A stretch of 64,000 bases of DNA from Arcicella rosea (GTDB taxonomy: Bacteria; Bacteroidota; Bacteroidia; Cytophagales; Spirosomataceae): positions 124,001 to 188,000 of the forward strand of contig NZ_JACHKT010000001.1 in the NCBI RefSeq assembly GCF_014204325.1, in the 5' to 3' direction. The translations under genes were made by a program, and so were the position numbers. A model generated the notes under the pieces. That model saw nothing but the letters and a program-made list of their open reading frames with translations, did no database searches and was not told the origin of the DNA. Positions 17,613 to 27,174 of this stretch are shown piece by piece. Each line of letters begins with the position of its first letter. Position 1 is the first letter of the stretch.

Positions 17613-18167
17613 ATGTCAAGAATTGGTAATAAAATCATTACGTTGCCAGCAGGTGTTGCTGTAACGATTGATAAAAATCATGTATCTGTTAAAGGACCTA
17701 AAGGAACTTTAGAGCGTACGATTGATCCAGATATTATCGTAGAAGTAGAAGGTGTTGAACTTGCAGTGAAACGTCCTACTGAACAAAAACGTCACAAAGC
17801 ACTTCATGGTTTGTATCGTTCTTTAATCAATAACATGGTTATTGGTGTGAGCGAAGGTTACAAATCTCAAATGGAAATTGTTGGGGTTGGTTACAAAGCA
17901 TCTAATCAAGGAAACATTCTTGAGTTAAGTTTAGGATATTCTCACGCTGTATTTGTTCAAATTCCTAGCGAATTGAAAGTTACTACTGCAATGGAGAAAG
18001 GTCAAAACCCTAAAGTAACTTTAGAAGGAATTGATAAAGAATTAATTGGCCAAGTTTCAGCGAAAATTCGTTCATTACGTAAAATCGAACCTTACAAAGG
18101 TAAAGGTATTCGTTTTGTTGGTGAGCAAATTCGTAGAAAAGCTGGTAAAACTGGTGGTAAAAAATAA
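17613..18167 (+). CDS. rplF: 50S ribosomal protein L6
   Basis: 184 residues, two tandem RNA-binding domains near the sarcin-ricin loop. MSRIGNKIITLPAGV start, GVSEGYKSQMEIVGVGYKA at about 78-96, and PYKGKGIRFVGEQIRRKAGK at the end. Confidence 0.97.
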   Translation: MSRIGNKIITLPAGVAVTIDKNHVSVKGPKGTLERTIDPDIIVEVEGVELAVKRPTEQKRHKALHGLYRSLINNMVIGVSEGYKSQMEIVGVGYKASNQGNILELSLGYSHAVFVQIPSELKVTTAMEKGQNPKVTLEGIDKELIGQVSAKIRSLRKIEPYKGKGIRFVGEQIRRKAGKTGGKK

Positions 18168-18249
18168 TCATAATTTGAAGATATTTGAATATTTGAGAGT
18201 TTTGTTTGATTTTCAAATATTCAAATTATTAAGTTTTCAAATTAAAATC

Positions 18250-18266
18250 GTGGGTCGGTAATCCAC
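18250..18266 (+). promoter_or_regulatory. 17-nt hairpin motif before rplR (copy 2)
   Basis: GTGGGTCGGTAATCCAC, 19 bases before the rplR ATG. Same 6-bp stem as the copy before rplE; the single difference (A to T) falls in the loop. L5 and L18 both bind 5S rRNA. Confidence 0.55.
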
Positions 18267-18285
18267 AAAACATACAAATATTACA

Positions 18286-18633
18286 ATGGCTACGCAAAAA
18301 GATTCAAGAAGATTACGCATAAAACGATCAATAAGAGCAAAGGTTTCTGGTACAGCTACCAAGCCAAGATTATCTGTGTTTCGTTCAAACACAGGTGTGT
18401 ATGCACAAATTATTGATGACGTTCAAGGACATACATTAGCAGCAGTTTCTACAAAGGAACTTGGTTTAGCTAATGGTAACGTCGATAATGCTAAACAAGT
18501 AGGAGTAAAAATCGCAGAGAAGGCATTAGCGGCTGGTATTTTAGCGGTTGTTTTCGATCGTAACGGATACTTGTATCATGGTCGTGTAAAAGCAATTGCT
18601 GATGGTGCAAGAGAAGGTGGTCTTAAATTCTAA
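18286..18633 (+). CDS. rplR: 50S ribosomal protein L18
   Basis: 115 residues, the second 5S-rRNA-binding protein of the block. [28 protein letters not shown] (arginine-rich start, split after GTA) and [22 protein letters not shown] are the family features. Normal length, preceded by the hairpin shared with rplE. Confidence 0.97.
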   Translation: MATQKDSRRLRIKRSIRAKVSGTATKPRLSVFRSNTGVYAQIIDDVQGHTLAAVSTKELGLANGNVDNAKQVGVKIAEKALAAGILAVVFDRNGYLYHGRVKAIADGAREGGLKF

Positions 18634-18694
18634 TTAGTTAATTTGATAGTATTTTATATATTTTCAAATTCACAAATTTTCAAATTCAGAAAAA

Positions 18695-19213
18695 ATGTCG
18701 CAATTAATATCAAAGCCAATAAAGGTTAACGAAGGCGAATTAAAGGAAAAAGTTGTTGCTATCAATCGTGTAGCGAAAGTAGTAAAAGGTGGACGTCGTT
18801 TCAGCTTCTCTGCAATCGTTGTAGTTGGTGACGGAAAAGGTATCGTAGGTTTCGGATTAGGAAAAGCTAACGAAGTAACTGATGCTATCGCTAAAGGTAT
18901 TGAGGATGCTAAGAAAAACGTATTCCAAGTAGCTTTATTGAAAAACTCTGTTCCTCACGAACAAATTGGTAAATTCTCAGGGGGGGTCGTATTGTTGAAG
19001 CCTGCAGCTCCGGGTACTGGAGTAATCGCTGGTGGTGCAATGCGTGCTGTATTAGAATCTGCTGGTGTACATGATGTATTAGCAAAATCTAAAGGTTCTT
19101 CAAACCCACACAACGTGGTTAAAGCAACAGTTGATGCTCTTGTGAAAATGAGAAATCCACATACAGTTGCTTTCCAAAGAAGCGTTTCCTTAGCAAAAGT
19201 ATTCAACGGATAA
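18695..19213 (+). CDS. rpsE: 30S ribosomal protein S5
   Basis: 172 residues at the mRNA entry with S3 and S4, involved in decoding accuracy. [20 protein letters not shown] and [14 protein letters not shown] form the double-stranded-RNA-binding domain, [20 protein letters not shown] the C-terminal domain. The next spacer holds a 12-bp perfect inverted repeat around TCATAATTCAGA. Confidence 0.97.
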   Translation: MSQLISKPIKVNEGELKEKVVAINRVAKVVKGGRRFSFSAIVVVGDGKGIVGFGLGKANEVTDAIAKGIEDAKKNVFQVALLKNSVPHEQIGKFSGGVVLLKPAAPGTGVIAGGAMRAVLESAGVHDVLAKSKGSSNPHNVVKATVDALVKMRNPHTVAFQRSVSLAKVFNG

Positions 19214-19300
19214 GATAAGAGATATGAAATCTGAATTATGAGACATGAAATCAATATTAATTCACAAATCATAATTCAGAATTCACAATTCAAATAAGCC

Positions 19301-19480
19301 ATGTCAAAGGTAAAAATTACACAAGTTAAGAGTACAATCAGACGTCCACAAGTTCAAAAACGTACTATGCAAGCTTTGGGCTTGGGTAAAATGAATAGGA
19401 GCGTTGAGGTAGAAGTGAATCCTGCAATTCAAGGTATGATTCGTTCAGTTCAACACATGATTGTAGTTGAGAACATCTAG
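19301..19480 (+). CDS. rpmD: 50S ribosomal protein L30
   Basis: 59 residues read directly: MSKVKITQVKSTIRRPQVQK, then RTMQALGLGKMNRSVEV, ending MIVVENI. IRRPQxQKxTMxALGLGKMN is the L30 signature. Start ATG 19301, stop TAG 19478-19480; it lies between rpsE and rplO as expected. Confidence 0.95.
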   Translation: MSKVKITQVKSTIRRPQVQKRTMQALGLGKMNRSVEVEVNPAIQGMIRSVQHMIVVENI

Positions 19481-19559
19481 TATTATTGAGTTAGCTCATT
19501 AATACAGCGAGTTACTCCACAGGGGAGTAGCGTTTAGCAAACATTTAACAAAAAATACA

Positions 19560-20006
19560 ATGAATCTTTCTTCATTAAAGCCTGCTCAAGGCTCAACAAA
19601 AGTTAGAAAAAGAGTTGGTCGTGGTGCTGGTTCTGGTTTAGGTGGAACTTCTGCTCGTGGTCACAAAGGTGCAAAATCTCGTTCAGGTTATTCTCGTAAA
19701 GCTGGTTTTGAAGGTGGTCAAATGCCTTTACAACGTAGAGTTCCTAAGTTCGGATTTAAAAATATTAATCGTGTAGAATACAAGGCTATTAACCTTGATA
19801 CTTTACAAGCTTTAGCTGAATCTATTGGAGTATCAGTAATCAATCATGATGTACTTTACAACAATGGTTTAGTTTCTAAAAATGATTTAGTGAAAATTTT
19901 GTCACGTGGTGCTATCACATCAGCATTAGAAGTTACAGTAAAAGGTTTCTCTGAATCTGCGAAAGCTGCTATTGAAGCTGCTGGAGGAAAAGCAATTGTG
20001 GGGTAG
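19560..20006 (+). CDS. rplO: 50S ribosomal protein L15
   Basis: 148 residues, late-assembly protein. The Gly/Arg-rich [20 protein letters not shown] start and [18 protein letters not shown] are diagnostic. Followed by a 208-base gap before secY with a promoter-like site. Confidence 0.97.
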   Translation: MNLSSLKPAQGSTKVRKRVGRGAGSGLGGTSARGHKGAKSRSGYSRKAGFEGGQMPLQRRVPKFGFKNINRVEYKAINLDTLQALAESIGVSVINHDVLYNNGLVSKNDLVKILSRGAITSALEVTVKGFSESAKAAIEAAGGKAIVG

Positions 20007-20022
20007 TTTGAAATTATGAAAA

Positions 20023-20053
20023 TTTGATACTGATAATCTTTTTTATATTTTTG
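20023..20053 (+). promoter_or_regulatory. Internal promoter candidate before secY
   Basis: TTTG (20023-20026), 19-bp spacer, TATTTTTG (20046-20053). Full consensus match; leaves a leader of about 155 nt before secY. Confidence 0.6.
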
Positions 20054-20214
20054 TAAGTATTCAGGTTTTCAAAATCCCGATTTTCAAATTAATTAGATAG
20101 ACAACAGAAATATTTGAGTAATCGTGTAAAAACTGGCAACAGATTTGTGATTAAAGAAAAAGTTGAACAATTTCAGTTTTCATTCATTATTTGACGATTA
20201 TTTAAACAGATAGC

Positions 20215-21537
20215 ATGAACAAGTTTATTAACACTATCAAAAACATTTTCTCAATTGAGGAGCTAAGAGGTAGAATCCTTAACACTCTGTTGTTTATCAC
20301 TTTTTTCCGTTTAGGTTCTTACATTGTTTTACCAGGTATTGATGCTGCAAAATTAGAACAAAAAGGAGAAGGCGGTTTATTAGGATTATTGAACATGTTT
20401 TCGGGTGGAGCATTTAATAATGCTTCTATATTTGCGTTAGGTATAATGCCTTACATCTCTGCTTCTATCGCTATTCAATTGTTAACAATTGCATTGCCAT
20501 ACTTTCAGAAGATGCAAAAGGATGGAGAATCAGGAAGAAAAAAGTTGAATCAAATTACTAGGGTTTTAACTATTTTCGTTACTGCTGCTCAAGCAACTGC
20601 TTACTTACAAACAACAATTCCTGCTGATGCGATTATCGTAAGTGCATGGTCATTCCGTTTATTTGCTGTGATTATCTTGATTGCTGGAACAATGTTCTGT
20701 ATGTGGTTAGGAGAAAAAATTACTGATAAAGGAGTTGGTAACGGTATTTCAATGCTAATTATGATTGGTATTGTATCTCGTTTTCCAGGGTCAATTATCG
20801 GTGAGGCTCAATCTCGTGGTATGTCAGGTGCTTTGTTATTTGTAATAGAAATTGTAGCGCTTTTCTTCGTAGTTATGGGTGCTGTAATGGTTACTCAAGC
20901 GGTAAGAAGAATCCCTGTTCAATATGCTAAACAAGTAGTCGGTAACAGAACTTCTTCAGTTGGAGGAGAGCGTCAGTATATTCCTTTGAAACTTAACTCT
21001 GCTGGTGTAATGCCTATCATCTTTGCACAAGCATTGATGTTTGTTCCAGGATTGTTAGCGGGTTCTTTTGCAGAGAAAAGTGAGTTTGCTCAATCAATAG
21101 CTCAGAAATTTAGTGATTTTACTTCATTAGAATACAACTTGTTATTTGCTTTCTTGATTATCGTATTTACATTTTTTTATACGGCTATTTCAATTAATCC
21201 AACACAAATTTCTGATGATATGAAAAGAGGCGGTGGTTTTGTTCCAGGTGTTAAGCCAGGTGAAGCAACTTCAACTTTTATCGCTGATATTTTAGATAGA
21301 ATTACTTTGCCAGGAGCTTTCATGTTAGCAATTATCGCTATCCTTCCAGCTTTAGCAAGTTTATTCGGTATCACTCGTGGTTTTGCATCTTTCTTTGGAG
21401 GTACTTCTTTACTTATCTTAGTTGGTGTAGTGCTAGATACTTTACAACAAATAGAAAGTTACTTATTGATGCGTAAATATGAAGGATTGATGCAATCAGG
21501 TAGAGTAAAGGGTAGAACAGAGGCGGTTGCTCAGTAA
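20215..21537 (+). CDS. secY: Protein translocase subunit SecY
   Basis: 440-residue channel of the Sec translocon in the inner membrane. Ten hydrophobic segments can be counted. Hallmarks: LGSYIVLPGID near the start (plug side), LGIMPYISASIAIQLL (TM2), MWLGEKITDKGVGNGISMLI (loop and TM5), and the cytoplasmic loop GFVPGVKPGEAT. Normal length. Position between rplO and map is the usual Bacteroidota order; adk is not present in between. Confidence 0.97.
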   Translation: MNKFINTIKNIFSIEELRGRILNTLLFITFFRLGSYIVLPGIDAAKLEQKGEGGLLGLLNMFSGGAFNNASIFALGIMPYISASIAIQLLTIALPYFQKMQKDGESGRKKLNQITRVLTIFVTAAQATAYLQTTIPADAIIVSAWSFRLFAVIILIAGTMFCMWLGEKITDKGVGNGISMLIMIGIVSRFPGSIIGEAQSRGMSGALLFVIEIVALFFVVMGAVMVTQAVRRIPVQYAKQVVGNRTSSVGGERQYIPLKLNSAGVMPIIFAQALMFVPGLLAGSFAEKSEFAQSIAQKFSDFTSLEYNLLFAFLIIVFTFFYTAISINPTQISDDMKRGGGFVPGVKPGEATSTFIADILDRITLPGAFMLAIIAILPALASLFGITRGFASFFGGTSLLILVGVVLDTLQQIESYLLMRKYEGLMQSGRVKGRTEAVAQ

Positions 21538-21572
21538 TAATTTTAGGATGTTATTTCCTAAGCTCAATAAGT

Positions 21573-22379
21573 ATGATTTATTTAAAAACAAATAGCGATT
21601 TAGACATAATCAGAGCCAACGGTATTATTCTTGGGCAAACTCATGCAGAGGTAGCTAAATTGATAAAGCCAGGGGTAACGACTAAAGAGTTAGATAAAGT
21701 AGCTTACGAGTTTATTAAAGATAATAATAGTACACCTTCATTTCTTAATTATAATGTAAGTGGAAACAAGTACCCTGCATCTTTATGTATTTCTGTAAAC
21801 GATGTAGTTGTTCATGGAATTCCCAATAATTATCAATTAAAAGACGGAGATATTGTTTCAATTGATTGTGGTGTTTTTAAAAATGGTTTTCACGCTGATA
21901 GTGCTTATACTTATGCTATTGGAAATGTAAATGAAGAAACCCTTCGTTTATTGAAAACTACTAAGGAATCATTATATGAAGGTATTGAACAAGCTGTACT
22001 AGGAAAAAGAATTGGTGATATTGGTTTTGCTATTCAAACTTACAGTGAAAAATTAGGTTTTACCATTGTAAGAGAATTAGTTGGGCATGGGGTAGGGAAA
22101 TCTCTTCATGAAAAACCAGAAGTAGCAAATTACGGTAGAAGAGGCGATGGTGCTAAGCTAAAGGAGAACATGGTAATTGCCATTGAACCAATGGTAAATC
22201 AAGGAAAGAAAGCTATTCATCAAGAAAATGATGGCTGGACTATCAGAACTCAAGATAGAAAGCCTTCTGCCCATTTTGAACACACAGTAGCAATTAAAAA
22301 AGACAAAGCAGATATATTAACTACTTTCAAATTTATTGAAGAAGTTATCGCTAAGTCAGAGTACATCGTTAATATTTGA
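21573..22379 (+). CDS. map: Methionine aminopeptidase, type I
   Basis: 268-residue metalloprotease removing the N-terminal methionine. The five metal ligands of the pita-bread fold are visible: two Asp in [19 protein letters not shown], His in [11 protein letters not shown], Glu in AIEPMVNQG and Glu in HFEHTVAI. No N-terminal zinc-finger extension, so type Ia. The stop codon lies 17 bases before the infA start, suggesting close coupling. Confidence 0.96.
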   Translation: MIYLKTNSDLDIIRANGIILGQTHAEVAKLIKPGVTTKELDKVAYEFIKDNNSTPSFLNYNVSGNKYPASLCISVNDVVVHGIPNNYQLKDGDIVSIDCGVFKNGFHADSAYTYAIGNVNEETLRLLKTTKESLYEGIEQAVLGKRIGDIGFAIQTYSEKLGFTIVRELVGHGVGKSLHEKPEVANYGRRGDGAKLKENMVIAIEPMVNQGKKAIHQENDGWTIRTQDRKPSAHFEHTVAIKKDKADILTTFKFIEEVIAKSEYIVNI

Positions 22380-22396
22380 AATTTCAAATTGAATTT

Positions 22397-22615
22397 ATGG
22401 CAAAACAATCATCAATAGAAGTAGATGGAATTATCATTGAGGCTCTTTCAAATGCTATGTTTAGAGTAGAGTTAGAAAATACCCATCAAGTGATTGCCCA
22501 TATTTCTGGTAAGATGCGAATGAATTACATCAAAATCTTACCTGGTGATAAGGTGAAGTTAGAAATGTCACCTTATGACTTAAGTAAAGCAAGAATTGTG
22601 TATCGTTACAAGTAA
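22397..22615 (+). CDS. infA: Translation initiation factor IF-1
   Basis: 72-residue OB-fold factor binding the 30S A site. [17 protein letters not shown] start and [20 protein letters not shown] core are diagnostic, so the ATG at 22397 is used rather than the one 21 bases upstream, which overlaps map. Confidence 0.97.
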   Translation: MAKQSSIEVDGIIIEALSNAMFRVELENTHQVIAHISGKMRMNYIKILPGDKVKLEMSPYDLSKARIVYRYK

Positions 22616-22705
22616 AACAGGCAGTTGGCAATTGATAGTTTCAGTAATTTATACGGATACTTTTTTGTAAAACTGTAATTAATAGAAACATTAATAAATA
22701 CAACA

Positions 22706-22822
22706 ATGAAAGTTAAAGCGTCTATCAAGAAGCGTAGTGCTGAATGTAAAGTAATCCGTCGTCACGGAAAACTTTATGTTATAAACAAGAAAAATCCAAA
22801 GTTCAAACAAAGACAAGGATGA
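22706..22822 (+). CDS. rpmJ: 50S ribosomal protein L36, zinc-ligand-free
   Basis: 38 residues: [20 protein letters not shown], then [18 protein letters not shown]. The zinc-binding form has Cys11, Cys14, Cys27 and a His near residue 33; here these are Ser, Cys, Asn and Phe, so only one ligand remains. This matches the zinc-free form common in Bacteroidota. ATG 22706, TGA 22820-22822. Confidence 0.96.
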   Translation: MKVKASIKKRSAECKVIRRHGKLYVINKKNPKFKQRQG

Positions 22823-22882
22823 TTATTAACATGGGGTAGTTGAGAAACTTCCTTCATTTAAAATCTAAAAAGCTAAAAAAGT

Positions 22883-23260
22883 ATGGCTCGTATTGCAGGG
22901 GTTGATATTCCCGACAAAAAAAGAGGCGAAATTGCTCTGACTTACATCTTCGGAATAGGTCGTAGCACTGCTCAGAAAATTTTAACACAAGCTAATATTT
23001 CTTTCGACAAAAAAGCTGGCGAATGGAACGATGAAGAGGCAAGTGCAATTCGTGCGATTATCGCTGGAGAATTCAAGACTGAAGGTCAACTTCGTTCTGA
23101 AATTCAGTTGAACATCAAGCGTTTGATGGACATCGGTTGTTACCGTGGTCTTCGTCACCGTAAAGGTCTTCCATTACGTGGTCAGAGAACTAAAAACAAC
23201 TCTCGTACTCGTAAAGGTAAGCGTAAGACTATTGCGAACAAGAAAAAAGCTACTAAGTAA
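22883..23260 (+). CDS. rpsM: 30S ribosomal protein S13
   Basis: 125 residues of the 30S head, contacting S19 and the P-site t[23 protein letters not shown] start and [20 protein letters not shown] end are diagnostic. The 114-base gap to rpsK has GAGTTC / GAACTC pairing potential. Confidence 0.97.
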   Translation: MARIAGVDIPDKKRGEIALTYIFGIGRSTAQKILTQANISFDKKAGEWNDEEASAIRAIIAGEFKTEGQLRSEIQLNIKRLMDIGCYRGLRHRKGLPLRGQRTKNNSRTRKGKRKTIANKKKATK

Positions 23261-23374
23261 AAATTAGGCTGAGTTTAAGAATAAATATTCTTAATTCGTC
23301 GAGTTCTAAGATGAGAAGGTTGCTCTTCGGAGAATGTACGAACTCAAAACTGGAATTGAAAAACAAAAAAACAA

Positions 23375-23770
23375 ATGGCACAGGCTAAAAGAAAAGACAA
23401 AGCAAAGAAGAGAGTTGTTGTAGTTGAGCAGCATGGTCAAGTACACATCAAGGCTTCTTTTAATAACATCATTATTTCTATTACTAACAGTCAAGGACAA
23501 GTAATTTCTTGGGCTTCTGCTGGTAAAATGGGCTTCAAAGGTTCTAAGAAAAACACTCCTTATGCTGCACAAACAGCCGCAACAAACTGCGCTGCTGTAG
23601 CTGTAGAAGCTGGAATGAAAAAAGCTGATGTTTTTGTAAAAGGACCAGGTTCAGGTCGTGAATCAGCAATTAGAACTATTTCTAACGCTGGTATCGAAGT
23701 AATTTCTATCAAAGATATTACTCCACTTCCTCACAACGGATGTCGTCCTCCAAAACGTCGTAGAGTTTAA
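23375..23770 (+). CDS. rpsK: 30S ribosomal protein S11
   Basis: 131 residues on the platform, near the Shine-Dalgarno helix. [32 protein letters not shown] and the C-terminal [15 protein letters not shown] are the family hallmarks. A hairpin with a T-rich tail follows. Confidence 0.97.
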   Translation: MAQAKRKDKAKKRVVVVEQHGQVHIKASFNNIIISITNSQGQVISWASAGKMGFKGSKKNTPYAAQTAATNCAAVAVEAGMKKADVFVKGPGSGRESAIRTISNAGIEVISIKDITPLPHNGCRPPKRRRV

Positions 23771-23788
23771 TCTTCTTAAAAATTTACT

Positions 23789-23828
23789 GGAAACGTTAAT
23801 TAGTAATTATTAACGTTTTCTTTTATTT
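23789..23828 (+). terminator. Hairpin between rpsK and rpsD
   Basis: Stem GAAACGTTAAT / ATTAACGTTTTC with an 8-nt loop, followed by a T-rich tract. Could be a partial terminator or processing site inside the alpha operon. Confidence 0.5.
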
Positions 23829-23881
23829 ATCCTAATTACTTCATCGAACAAAAGAGGTTTGATGACTTATTAATTTTAGAA

Positions 23882-24487
23882 ATGGCAAGATATACAGGTC
23901 CAAAATCAAAAATTGCTCGTCGTTTTGGTGAGCCAATCTTAGGTCCAAGTAAAGCGTTAGCTCGCAAAAACTATGGTCCAGGTCAGCACGGTAAAGGTAA
24001 ACGTGGTAAAGTTTCAGAATATGCTTTGCAATTAAAAGAAAAGCAAAAAGTGAAATATACTTACGGTATCCTTGAAAAGCAATTTGAAAACTTATACCAC
24101 AAAGCGGCTGTAAGAGAAGGTATCAAAGGTGAAAACCTTTTGAAACTTTGTGAAGCTCGTCTTGATAACACTGTTTATCGTTTAGGAATTGCTCCTACTC
24201 GTCGTGCAGCTCGTCAGTTGGTTATTCATAAGCATATTCTTATTGACGGTGAAATTGTAAATATTCCATCGTATTCTCTTAAGCCAGGACAATTAGTAAG
24301 TGTACGTGAGAAATCTAAATCTTTAGAGGTTGTTTCTAACTCACTTGCTGGAAAAGCTGGAAAACGTTTCAACTGGTTAGAATGGGATGCTCCTACAATG
24401 ACTGGTAAATTCGTTTCTTATCCAGAACGTTCTGATATTCCAGAGAACTTCAATGAGCAAGCAATCGTTGAACTTTATTCTAAGTAA
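23882..24487 (+). CDS. rpsD: 30S ribosomal protein S4, zinc-free
   Basis: 201-residue primary 16S binder; in E. coli it represses the alpha operon. [16 protein letters not shown] start without the Cys knuckle of zinc-binding S4, S4 RNA-binding domain [20 protein letters not shown] and [12 protein letters not shown] strong terminator follows, separating it from rpoA. Confidence 0.97.
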   Translation: MARYTGPKSKIARRFGEPILGPSKALARKNYGPGQHGKGKRGKVSEYALQLKEKQKVKYTYGILEKQFENLYHKAAVREGIKGENLLKLCEARLDNTVYRLGIAPTRRAARQLVIHKHILIDGEIVNIPSYSLKPGQLVSVREKSKSLEVVSNSLAGKAGKRFNWLEWDAPTMTGKFVSYPERSDIPENFNEQAIVELYSK

Positions 24488-24549
24488 TCATATATTTTGA
24501 CAGAGTAAATAGTCAAAAATATTCTGACAATTTAATTGAAAACTTTGTG

Positions 24550-24590
24550 ACTTAGATTTTACATATTTGTGTGTAAAATCTAAGTTTGTT
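24550..24590 (+). terminator. Terminator after rpsD
   Basis: Stem ACTTAGATTTTACA / TGTAAAATCTAAGT, 14 bp perfect with an 8-nt loop, then TTTGTTTG. Confidence 0.75.
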
Positions 24591-24742
24591 TGATTTTGTG
24601 TTTATTCAATATTAGATGTACAATAATTAATATTGTCTATTCTAAGGGTGCTTAAATTTTCTGTAATCTTGTAATATAGATGATTTCTTCTGAAATGTCA
24701 AGGTTTTATCGAAAAAATAGTGACCCTAAATGCTAAAATTAC

Positions 24743-24776
24743 AGAGTTAATTCGTAAATTGCGAATTGATTACTCT
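24743..24776 (+). promoter_or_regulatory. Leader hairpin before rpoA
   Basis: AGAGT-AATTCG pairs with CGAATT-ACTCT around a short loop, with single-base bulges. It lies 38 bases before the rpoA start and could be a control or stability element. Confidence 0.4.
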
Positions 24777-24813
24777 ATTCTTACACATTCCAAGGTAAAT
24801 TACGCTACGAAAT

Positions 24814-25803
24814 ATGTCAATATTAGCATTCCAAATGCCCGATAAAGTTGTCATGGAAAAGGCTGACGACTTTCACGGGTTATTTGAGTTTAAGCCACTC
24901 GAAAAAGGCTATGGCGTTACAATCGGTAATGCACTTCGTAGAATCTTGTTGTCTTCTTTAGAAGGCTACGCTATCACAAGCGTAAAGGTTGGTGGAGTTT
25001 TGCACGAATTTTCAGCCATTGAAGGAGTAATTGAGGACATGACTGAAATTATTTTGAATCTGAAGAAAGTTCGATTCAAAAAAAATCAGGAAATCCTTGA
25101 GAATAAAATCAATGTAAGAGTGAAAGGTCAAAGCACTCTTAAAGCAGGCGATATTGCTAAGTTTACAAATTATTTTGACATCTTAAATCCAGATTTAGTT
25201 ATCTGTAATTTAGATGAATCGAAAGAATTTGAGATGGAGATTATCGTTGAAAAAGGTCGTGGATATGTTCCTTCAGACGAAACTAGAAACACAGAACCTC
25301 CTTTTGGTCACATTCCGATTGATGCAATCTTTACGCCAATCAAAAATGTGAAATTCAGCATCGAAAATACTCGTGTTGAACAAAAGACGGATTATGAGAA
25401 ATTAGTTTTGGATATTGAAACTGACGGATCTATTCACCCTGAAGACGCATTAAAAGGTGCAGCATACATCTTGATTCAACACTTTATGTTGTTCTCTGAC
25501 CAAACTATGACTTTCGAGTCTATGAAGGCAGAAGAAGATAACGTGGTAGATGAAGAAATGCTTCACATGAGAAAATTATTGAAGACTGCTTTGGCAGATT
25601 TAGACTTGTCAGTTCGTGCTTACAACTGTCTAAAATCAGCTGATGTTAGAACTTTAGGAGACTTAGCTAGATTAGAAATTTCTGACATGATGAAATTCCG
25701 TAACTTCGGTAAGAAATCATTAACTGAATTAGAACAACTAATCGAAGAAAAAGGACTTCACTTCGGTATGGATGTTGCTCGTTATCGTTTAGACGAGGAT
25801 TAA
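24814..25803 (+). CDS. rpoA: DNA-directed RNA polymerase subunit alpha
   Basis: 329 residues. The N-terminal assembly domain shows [23 protein letters not shown] (split after NALRR) at about 32-54, the C-terminal domain after the linker shows [15 protein letters not shown] and [16 protein letters not shown], the DNA/activator-contacting helices. Normal length. Separated from rpsD by a terminator and from rplQ by a hairpin. Confidence 0.97.
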   Translation: MSILAFQMPDKVVMEKADDFHGLFEFKPLEKGYGVTIGNALRRILLSSLEGYAITSVKVGGVLHEFSAIEGVIEDMTEIILNLKKVRFKKNQEILENKINVRVKGQSTLKAGDIAKFTNYFDILNPDLVICNLDESKEFEMEIIVEKGRGYVPSDETRNTEPPFGHIPIDAIFTPIKNVKFSIENTRVEQKTDYEKLVLDIETDGSIHPEDALKGAAYILIQHFMLFSDQTMTFESMKAEEDNVVDEEMLHMRKLLKTALADLDLSVRAYNCLKSADVRTLGDLARLEISDMMKFRNFGKKSLTELEQLIEEKGLHFGMDVARYRLDED

Positions 25804-25827
25804 TATCCAATACTTACTTAGTAATAG

Positions 25828-25880
25828 AAAATTTTAGTGTTTGCTATCTTTAGTAAGCACTAAAATTTTAATTTTTAATA
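25828..25880 (+). terminator. Terminator-like hairpin between rpoA and rplQ
   Basis: Stem AAAATTTTAGTG / CACTAAAATTTT (12 bp perfect), followed by AATTTTTAAT. A second small hairpin, GTTGAT / AATCAAC, follows at about 25895-25911. Confidence 0.55.
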
Positions 25881-25977
25881 GTAGTAATAGGTGAGTTGAT
25901 GTGAATCAACTTAACCGCAATGATACCTTCTTTCCGCTGGGAACTGAGTGATTCATTTTAAACTTACGAACAACACA

Positions 25978-26514
25978 ATGAGACACGGTAAAAAATTCAA
26001 CCATTTAGGTAGAACTGCTCCTCACAGAGCCGCTATGTTATCGAACATGGCATCTTCTTTGATTCTTCACAAAAGAATCGAAACTACAGCTGCTAAAGCT
26101 AAAGAATTGAGAAAGTATATCGAACCTTTGATTACTAAATCAAAAGACGATAGCACTCACAATCGTAGAATTGTATTCTCTTATTTACAAAACAAAGATT
26201 CTGTTAAAGAACTTTTTGGTATTGTTTCTGAGAAAGTTGCTAACCGTCCAGGTGGTTACACTAGAATTATCAAATTGGCGAATCGTCTTGGTGATAATGC
26301 TGAAATGTGCTTAATGGAATTAGTTGACTTCAACGAAACTTTATTAGCAGCTACAGCTGAGAAAGCAGTGAAAACTCGTCGTGGTCGTCGTTCTGGAGCT
26401 AAGAAAACAGAAGATACTATCGAAGCTGCACCAGTAGCTGAGGTTCCTTCGGCTGAAGTAGTAGAAGATGAAACTCCTGCTGCTGAAACTTCAGAAGAAA
26501 AAACTGAAGAATAA
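25978..26514 (+). CDS. rplQ: 50S ribosomal protein L17 with acidic C-terminal extension
   Basis: 178 residues; [20 protein letters not shown] is the invariant start, so the ATG at 25978 is used. The L17 core ends at about residue 120. The rest is a basic [12 protein letters not shown] patch and an Ala/Glu/Pro-rich acidic tail, an extension seen in various lengths in Bacteroidota. Last gene of the block; terminator follows. Confidence 0.97.
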   Translation: MRHGKKFNHLGRTAPHRAAMLSNMASSLILHKRIETTAAKAKELRKYIEPLITKSKDDSTHNRRIVFSYLQNKDSVKELFGIVSEKVANRPGGYTRIIKLANRLGDNAEMCLMELVDFNETLLAATAEKAVKTRRGRRSGAKKTEDTIEAAPVAEVPSAEVVEDETPAAETSEEKTEE

Positions 26515-26538
26515 TCTAATTTAGATTTTTCTATTTTT

Positions 26539-26580
26539 CAAAAGGACTTTGACTTTGGTCGAAGTCCTTTTGTTATTTTT
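26539..26580 (+). terminator. Terminator of the ribosomal block
   Basis: Stem CAAAAGGACTT / AAGTCCTTTTG with a 12-nt loop, followed by TTATTTTT. Confidence 0.85.
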
Positions 26581-26634
26581 GGTCGATTGTAAATTTACAC
26601 TACTTATATCAATAGACATCCGTAATTTTGTAAT

Positions 26635-27174
26635 ATGAAATCATCCATTACAATACTTGTTGTGCTTATGTTGTGTGTTTCTTGTAAAGAGGAATCTACA
26701 ACGACTGTTCATAAATACTTTGATTTGAAAACTGCTATTACCCATCAAATCAGTGTGCTTGATAAAACCAAACCTACTTTTTCTAAAACTGTTTGGAGTG
26801 AAAATGTTCCTGAAACGAAGGAAGTAAAGATTGAAGACTGGTCTAAAGAGTTTGAATTATTCTTACAAACAGATTTGAACAAACCTGCTTATTTGAATAG
26901 CTATGAAGTAAGTAAATCTGACTCTTCAATTGTTTATCAGCTAAAGAAATCTGAAAATTTACCTGTAAAGAACATCAAAATTCTGCTGAAAAATAATCGG
27001 TTAACTGCATTAGACGCTACAATTGCTAATCAAAATTATCTTTATGAAACTGATAAGCATGTTAAAATGACTTTGGTGGATAATGTTGTGAATTATTATT
27101 TAATAGAAGGTACTCAGAAATTAGTTTTTGGAGATAAAAAGGCATTTAAGGTTGAAGCAAAAGTAAAGAAATGA
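26635..27174 (+). CDS. Putative lipoprotein of unknown function
   Basis: 179 residues. A short hydrophobic N-terminus (SSITILVVLMLCVSCKEES) has a possible lipobox at Cys17, with Cys rather than Leu at -3, and acidic residues soon after the Cys. The mature part is mixed alpha/beta without a family I recognise. A perfect -7 element TAATTTTG ends five bases before the ATG, so either the message is leaderless or a later start is used; no -33 partner was found. The stop overlaps the next start by four bases (ATGA), indicating translational coupling with the SGNH-like protein. Confidence 0.7.
   Translation: MKSSITILVVLMLCVSCKEESTTTVHKYFDLKTAITHQISVLDKTKPTFSKTVWSENVPETKEVKIEDWSKEFELFLQTDLNKPAYLNSYEVSKSDSSIVYQLKKSENLPVKNIKILLKNNRLTALDATIANQNYLYETDKHVKMTLVDNVVNYYLIEGTQKLVFGDKKAFKVEAKVKK

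Larger units (their letters stand above)
24488..24813 (+). other. Gap between rpsD and rpoA
   Basis: 326 bases without a gene. It begins with the terminator at 24550-24590. A weak promoter-like pair (TTG 24633-24635, 17-bp spacer, TAAATTTT 24653-24660) and a leader hairpin at 24743-24776 follow, suggesting rpoA is transcribed at least partly on its own. Confidence 0.5.
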
